Assembly: GCF_949987535.1 (NCBI RefSeq)
Contig: NC_080069.1
Location: 41,529,269 to 41,593,268, forward strand
Direction of reading: 5' to 3'
Length of the DNA: 64,000 nucleotides
Source: Balaenoptera acutorostrata
Lineage: Eukaryota; Chordata; Mammalia; Artiodactyla; Balaenopteridae
Made by a program: the position numbers and the translations under genes. Below the pieces are notes generated by a model. That model saw nothing but the letters and a program-made list of their open reading frames with translations, searched no databases and had not been told where the DNA came from. Numbering within the stretch: the stretch's first letter is position 1; each line of letters opens with the position of its first letter. Positions 57,911-64,000 of this stretch are shown one piece after another.

Positions 57911-59838
57911 ATAAATGAGGGGAAAAAAGATAAAAACATACAATAAAGCCAGAAATAAACTTAGCACAAAAATAAATACCATATAGTCTTATATATTTGC
58001 TGTGAATAAGTTGCAACTTTAGCTTCACGCTTTCTAATGGTCAGTGTGACAATAAGTCTTTCAAAGGACACATCTCAGTGTCATAACATTTATTTTTTTA
58101 ATTGCTCAGGAGAAACACAACTGTTCCTGATGCTAAGAACAAATTAATTCATCCTAAGAGTCTCCATAAAGAGGGCATCCATCATGTAATATAATAACAA
58201 CAACTGCCACAACTTCCTTACGGTAGAAACAATTGTTTCATGATGTTCTTCAATACAGGCCAGGAGAATCCAAGTGTAGGTAATTTGAAATTGCCCTGTC
58301 GACTCATTTATGTAGTATGCTAGATTGAATGCTCTCTTTCCCATGCCTCACAAACACTCTCTAGGTAGGACTTAGAGAGATAACAGGTGGGAGGATGAGA
58401 AGGTGGTTTAAAAAACCAAACTCTACCCATATCCAAGTTGTCTGCCACCAGCATCACGATCACCTATGAGAAATGGGCAGGACTGATATGTCCTCCCTTC
58501 CATGTACCCCAACCTTTCTTGTTATGATATTTTCTCCTTAAAACACCCTTGAAGTTATTTTAACTTAAATTTTATAGATTATTTCAAATCTGTTAAAATT
58601 TTTGTGTGTCTGTCTGTCTGTGTGTCTCTGTGCACTGGAGGAGGAACTCGGTATGTGATTTTTCCATCTCTAGTCCCTACATATCTCTGAATTGCATAAT
58701 ACAAGTAGATAATGAATAAAATACAACCAAGTAAAGCAGTCATTTACTAAAAAAAAAAACACAAGGACAAAAAATGTAAATATTTAACTTATGGGTCACG
58801 TGTCCCAACTGTGAATACAAAGCGGCGAATGTCAGCAGTTTGTATCCCGTAAAGGAAACTAAAAGGGTTTCCAACACAACATTCTTTTGCTGGGGGCAGC
58901 AGGGCAGACACCCCCAAAGTCACAGAGACGCATTTTCAAAATTTCTAGTGAGATGCTTCCTGATGGAGCCTCGTGCCTGCTCCACTTATTCTACCGCATT
59001 TCAAGCAGGATCTTGCTCTCCAACCCGGGTTTCTTTCTGGCTCTATCCTGTTGAAGGAATGATTTGTGAGACAGTGTGGGAAATGAGTAGTGAACATGTG
59101 CTACCTGAACCAGATGGTTACATACTTCACATCCAATGTGGTACCTTTATACTTCCTGGCTAGGTTTTGTTAAGGTATGCTTTCCTGTTACCCAACATTG
59201 GATTTGAGGATAGAAGGATACGTTGTTTTTTGTTTGGTGGTTTTTACCCTGAGCATTACTTGTTTTCATGATGCAAATACTGCCCTTAAATTGGTAAAGT
59301 AGAGATAGGAGAGTATATCTGCGGTCATTGCAAGTAACCCAAGTCCCACAGAAACAGAACACAAAATGAATTCCTCTTGATCCCTCAGAGAGGATGATGG
59401 AACTTCTATTTTCCCCGGTTTAATTAACTGTCCAACTCCCCTAGGCAGCTGCAGGCAAACATCTCAAAACTTTATCACACCAGTCTAGTTGTCATCCTCC
59501 AGCGGCCCAAAGCCACCTTTTCCCTTATATATGGAATTCACAAACAAATTCATTTCCCACAAACGGAATCTCTAATTAGGATCAACTTCATTTGAAACTG
59601 TGCAGCAAACAGGAAAATGAGAGCATTACAGAACATCATTAATAGCAACTGCAAATAACTTTTTAATCGATCTAGGTATTCCTCTCCAAGAAGTCACTCT
59701 TCTCTTCCATTGAGGAAACAGACAATTTTTGCTTGCCATTAGCAACAATCTCAACATCATGCATAATAATAGTAATAATGATCATTTTTTAAAATGCCAG
59801 ACAACAACTGGGTAGATCTTTCTCATTTAAAAAAGCTT
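57911..59838. other. Non-coding, nothing recognised
   Basis: Small (GTCT)n near 58604-58628. A 107-codon ORF at 58840-59163 has no family resemblance. Confidence 0.4.
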
Positions 59839-59974
59839 CCAGGAGACTTCCCTTGTGGTCCAGTGGTTGAGACTCCGCGCTCCCAATGCAGGGGGCACGG
59901 GTTCGGTCCCCGGTCAGGGAGCTAGGATCCCACATGCCACACGTCACGGCCAAAATAAATAAATAAATAAAAAT
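59839..59974 (+). mobile_element. Short SINE
   Basis: Sense-oriented short SINE (GACTTCCCTTGTGGTCCAGT, box-B-like GGTTCGGTCCC, AAATA tail) with TSD AAAAAAGCTT at 59829-59838 and 59975-59984. Confidence 0.9.
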
Positions 59975-60084
59975 AAAAAAGCTTTTATTTGCATTAGCAT
60001 CTCACTTGATCTTACATCTGCTTTGCATACACTAAAGTAGGTGTTTTTACTTCATTTCACAGGCATAAGGCTGAGGGGTTCACT

Positions 60085-60215
60085 GTGGGGACTCGTGTTA
60101 CTGAGGTTTGTTTGATCAACCTTGGACAAGTTACTCAAGGTCTCTGAACCTCAGTAAATCTATAAAATGAGGATAAAACTAGTACCTACCACAGACTGCT
60201 GCTGTGATGTGCAGT
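60085..60215 (+). repeat. MIR SINE remnant
   Basis: Contains GACAAGTTACTCAAGGTCTC, TGAACCTCAGTAAATCTATA, AAATGAGGATAAAACTAGTA in MIR order. Confidence 0.8.
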
Positions 60216-60671
60216 AACAGACATGCGGTAACCCTGGTAAAGCCTTGTAACTGTTGGTTGAGCACGGAGGGGTGAGTTGGTCTTCCCAAGGATGAACAGT
60301 TTTTAATCTGCAGAACCAGGAAGAATCTGGCCTGTCAACTCCAGACTTGCGGCTTCCTTGAAGCAAGAATCTATTTAGGGGCAAAACTAAGATCAGATCA
60401 GACATTTCCAACACTTAAACCTCTCTTTATTTCTGCCATCCCATCAGCTATGTGAGCTGATGTAAGCTTAAAGACTGAAAGGATTACTGACTCTCCTTTG
60501 GGGCTGGGATGAAACACAAACATTTGATGATCAATAGAAGAGTCTGTAAATAATGAACAGAACTCACAGAATTGTGCTTGGAATCCCGAAGGCTAGAAAC
60601 ACCTGTCACATATTGCTTCTCTGCCCTGGCACACTTTGGGGACAATGCACAATGCTGAAGTCCACTGCTGG

Positions 60672-60685
60672 CCACAAGGTGGCAG
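60672..60685 (+). promoter_or_regulatory. CTCF-like motif
   Basis: CCACAAGGTGGCAG differs from the CTCF core consensus only at the fifth position and is preceded by GG. Same orientation as the motif at 11352. Confidence 0.4.
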
Positions 60686-61814
60686 AATGTCACCAGCAAG
60701 GACGCTCAAGCCCAAACTTCACGCTGGAGCAGATCAGGGCAAGTCGCTGATTGATGTCTGACACCCAAGAAGACAAATGAAATAATCCAGTTAACATCAG
60801 CCCTAAACCTAAGTTAGTGACAAATATTCTGCAAATGCCATTCTTCTGCCTAAATGCTCAGCTCTTATTCCAGACATTAAAATGGGCACCTCATCGATCT
60901 TCACCTACAAAAAGGAACCTCAAGGTGACCATGAACTTATTCCAACATATATGACTACTTCTATTTACATGAATCCCAATTTTCAAACATATAAAATAAT
61001 TGAGAAACTTTAGGTGTTGGGAGCCATCCTCCAGAATCCTCAGAGCTCTCTTATATAATATTTTCTTATAAGATGAAAATATCTTAAAAATTAAATTATT
61101 TCCATATTACGCAATTACCATAAACATTTTAAAACCTGGATTTTCCTACTAACCTACCTGTTTCTGAGCTATCTTCCCTTTTACTTTCTACAAAAGTGAA
61201 TGTGTAAGGACTATGGAATAATTTAATAGCTTAACAATATACAAGGTTTTATACAGACTTGGATTGTTTTAGAGTTGGATGGTAACTGGGAGATTATTTA
61301 CTTTAATGCCCCTATTCTCCCAGTGAAGAAAGTAGTACTGCCAGAAGTTAATTAACTTGCCTAAGATAACACAGAAAGTCAGTTCAGAACTGAGACCTGA
61401 ACTTTTGTCATCTGACTTTCAGGATAGTTTGGACTGATTTAGATCTTTCATTTAATTGTGTCAGGAAAGTCATGATTGTCCTTTACCCCATAGAATTGAA
61501 AAACTACTTGCAAGACGAGAAAGTACCAGTCCAGTATCATGCTGTGTGATTCCAGCACTTCAGCTGGATCCGTATTAGCAATTCAGCAGCGGTTAAGACA
61601 AAAACTGAGAAGCTTCATGATCACAATGGTAATCCCCCCACCCTCCAAAATGTAAAACCCTAACAGATGATCCAGGGGTGAGTCTTTCTAGAACTTGAAA
61701 AAGAACCTGCCAGGTCACAGCCACTCCACTGGGATATGAGATTACATAAAATTCAGGCAGAAGGAGCAAAATGCCTCTCCGGGGACTCCAGAGACCCTGA
61801 GCCTGTCTCAGGAG
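60686..61814. other. Non-coding, one MIR-like scrap
   Basis: MIR/MIR3-like text at about 61290-61420 (TTAACTTGCCTAAGATAACA). Otherwise unrecognised. Confidence 0.45.
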
Positions 61815-62126
61815 GTGTGACTATAAAGTAATGGGTCTGATTTTAAAAGAAGCACAACCAGCGCTTACACATCTAAGTGAGCAGTCACTTTGGGAAGCTG
61901 CATATTTGTGCCAGAGATGCTGCAGCGGCTCCATCGTTAACTCTTCTTTGGGACTTGCCTTCAGAGCTTCACCATGTTCTGCCAGATATCTACCATGGGC
62001 GTAAATCTTGGTTGTGTGAGGGTGGATTTGTTTCTGGAAAACCTCCAGAGTCAGATCTTGGGAGTAAGGTGGGTGGTCAAGGCAGATAGTAATATTTGGG
62101 GATAAAACTGAGTTGCATATAGTCAT
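61815..62126 (-). pseudogene. Mariner-like transposase remnant (antisense)
   Basis: On the minus strand a 101-codon ORF contains DHPPYSQDL, resembling the mariner motif HPPYSPDL that holds the last catalytic Asp. A stretch LKASPKEEL then LQHLWHKYAASQSD resembles the C-terminus of mariner transposases. The + strand text GGTGTGACTATAAAGTAATG at the left edge looks like a mariner terminal repeat. Much of the protein is absent, so it is a fossil. Family assigned from memory. Confidence 0.55.
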
Positions 62127-62482
62127 TGGGTCGATTTCCCCTGTGGCTTATAAATTCGACCAGATGGCTCATCCAGGAAAAGATTCACCTATTGAAGGCA
62201 GTCAGGAAAAACTTTAAGGTATTACTAATGTGTACGTTACTGATTTCAAAATAAAGCCTTCTTAATTCCAGTTCTTAATCATTTTGCATCCACTGGTAAG
62301 TTACTCTTCTGTCTCCCAACTCATGTCTCAGCTCCTCTAAGGGAAAGGGCCAATTATTAGATTAAATTACATGAAATTGCTGCCATTCAGACATATTTAA
62401 CCTGCAAAAATCATATAATTCAAGCTAATACATTTGAAGTCGTAATATTTAGCCCAGTGGCAAAAAGGAGTACAACAGCATT
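62127..62482. other. Non-coding, nothing recognised
   Basis: No element identified. Confidence 0.4.
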
Positions 62483-62496
62483 AAGAGATGTCACCG

Positions 62497-62797
62497 GGCT
62501 TCCCTGGTGGCTCAGTGGTTGAGAATCTGCCTGCCAATGCAGGGGACACGGGTTCGAGCCCTGGTCTGGGAGGATCCCACATGCCGCGGAGCGACTAAGC
62601 CCGTGAGCCACAATTGCTAAGCCTGCGCGTCTGGAGCCTGTGCTCCGCAACAAGAGAGGCCACGATAGTGAGAGGCCCGCGCACCGCGATGAGGAGTGGC
62701 CCCCACTTGCCGCAACTAGAGAAAGCCCTCGCAGGGAAAAGAAGACCCAACACAGCCATAAATAAATAAATAAATAAAAATTAAAAAAAAAAAAAAA
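62497..62797 (+). mobile_element. Cetacean SINE (CHR type), young-looking
   Basis: Sense-oriented with perfect 14-bp TSD AAGAGATGTCACCG (62483-62496 and 62798-62811) and a long A-tail. Box-A-like TGGCTCAGTGG and box-B-like GGTTCGAGCCC are both intact, so the Pol III promoter appears preserved. Confidence 0.97.
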
Positions 62798-62811
62798 AAG
62801 AGATGTCACCG

Positions 62812-64000
62812 TGCTGAGATGGGCGATCCTGAGTGTCAACACTGAATCGCCAGAAAACGATGCCGAACAACCCCACGAGAGGTAAACATCCGTTTTCTCC
62901 CTCCATAGTTCTACTTTTTATGCATTGAGGTTTCTTTTCATTATCTAATTTAAACTGCACATCTTGAGGGTGAAAAAGCCAGCCACACATACCAGCAAAC
63001 AGCCTTTCACGAACAGGGCTATTCTGTAAGAAACATCAGTCTCACCCTAAGTCATAGCCTACACATAATGGCCATATTCCACACATTTGGAAGCAAATTT
63101 GCCAACTTGGTCCCTCTAGGTCCTGGGACTCCGCTAGATAGGCCAGATGATCCAATTTTAACTTAACTGATTTCACTAAGGAACGGAGTGTACACTTGGC
63201 CTTTCCACCTCCCTCCCTCAGGGCAGATGTGACCTTGTAAATTACGATTGAAGTCATTGTTCTGTGAGTTATCTTTCCCTTCTGGTTTGTTCTTTTTCTT
63301 TAAGGTAATTTATTGCAAGAGTAATTTTTTTTTTTTTTTTTTTTTTTTAGGTATTTGGCTTCATTTTAAGAGTAAATTTTTTGCCCCAGTTTTATTGAGA
63401 TATAACCCTCTGGTTCTTCTTCACTTCATTTTTAGTTTTGTTTGTCCTTGTCCTGTATTTACCATCAAAACAGGATTAGAGAAGCTGTTCCACCATCCCT
63501 TCATTTGAATATTCAGAAAGTGTCATTCAATATCACTAACCTGCCTGGGAGAAAAGACTCATTAGGTACAGCAGAGAACTTCTGGATGTTATTTCAGCTA
63601 ATATATCATTTACTGTTTGGGTGGAAAACTGTGTCATCCATCTGCCTCCTGCAGAATTCTCTCAGGAAAAGCTTTGACGAGGGAAAGTGTCACTGATAAA
63701 AGCTGGCCTTGAGGAATTAACCAGATGATATGCACAGCTATCAAGATTGCATGTTGAAGAGATGCTTCCCATCTAGATCAAGGCATGGCCGGAGCGGACA
63801 CAGGCTGGCGTCACAGCCCAGCCCCTCCCATGAGGCTCCCGCCCTGCGCCTCTATCCCAACAGTCCCCAGCCCTCAAAAATCATCATCGGTGGGAAGTAA
63901 CTCGGCACATTCAATTATATTGTGACAAATTTTAAATTGTTCACCTGCGCCTCAAAATGGGAAAAGTGGGGCTACGTGACTGTAGAGTTATGATCTCTGC
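62812..64000. other. Non-coding to window end
   Basis: A long T-run at 63328-63349; no gene or named repeat. ORFs here lack any family resemblance. Confidence 0.4.

Noticed and set aside
58840..59163. 107-codon + strand ORF
   Set aside because: No family resemblance and no gene structure around it.
62420..62842. Minus-strand 140-codon ORF
   Set aside because: SINE translation with flanks.
1..64000. CRISPR arrays, operons, prophage or toxin systems
   Set aside because: The DNA is mammalian. Tandem repeats are simple sequences or SINE tails, with no spacer-repeat pattern or clustered short genes.

Overview
The window reads as nuclear DNA of a cetacean. The strongest evidence is about fourteen copies of a tRNA-derived SINE. 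Each has a head of the type CTTCCCTGGTGGCGCAGTGG, a box-B-like GGTTCGAGCCC and an (AAATA)n tail, and most are flanked by target-site duplications (TSDs). I know this family from whale and dolphin genomes (CHR group). L1 3' ends of artiodactyl/cetacean type and old mammalian repeats (MIR, L2, MER5A, Tigger) fill much of the rest. Nothing looks prokaryotic: there are no operons, and most ORFs longer than 60 codons are chance or repeat-derived.

The one real gene is SLC28A3, the concentrative nucleoside transporter CNT3, on the + strand. I can place 17 exons between 14023 and 44124. All junctions are GT-AG and in phase. Together they encode an uninterrupted 668 residues plus stop. Comparison with the human protein (691 residues, recalled) suggests that only about the first 20 residues, carried by the start exon, lie upstream of the window. 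Residues expected to bind nucleoside and cation are present: the GQTE motif, the Glu of NEFVAY, and the Asn and Ser of the CGFANFGS segment. The gene therefore looks functional.

Layout: 1-14022 is probably the intron before the first visible exon. It contains an SRP9 processed pseudogene (about 4080-5040), SINEs, an L1 end and a CTCF-like motif. 14023-44124 is SLC28A3, with introns carrying L1, SINE, Tigger and MER5A insertions. 44125 to about 44706 is the 3' UTR with one AATAAA, directly followed by a SINE inserted at the presumed cleavage site. 45020-64000 is intergenic. It holds L1, LTR, hAT-like, MER2-like and mariner-like remnants, a second CTCF-like motif, an RFX X-box and a triple TGACAGCT repeat. 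I recognise no gene there.

I found no undescribed multi-gene system. The observations most worth checking are the SINE at the poly(A) site, a rare GAG splice acceptor at the second visible exon, amino-acid changes in CNT3, and a few possible regulatory motifs. Family identities and human comparisons are from memory and were not searched.
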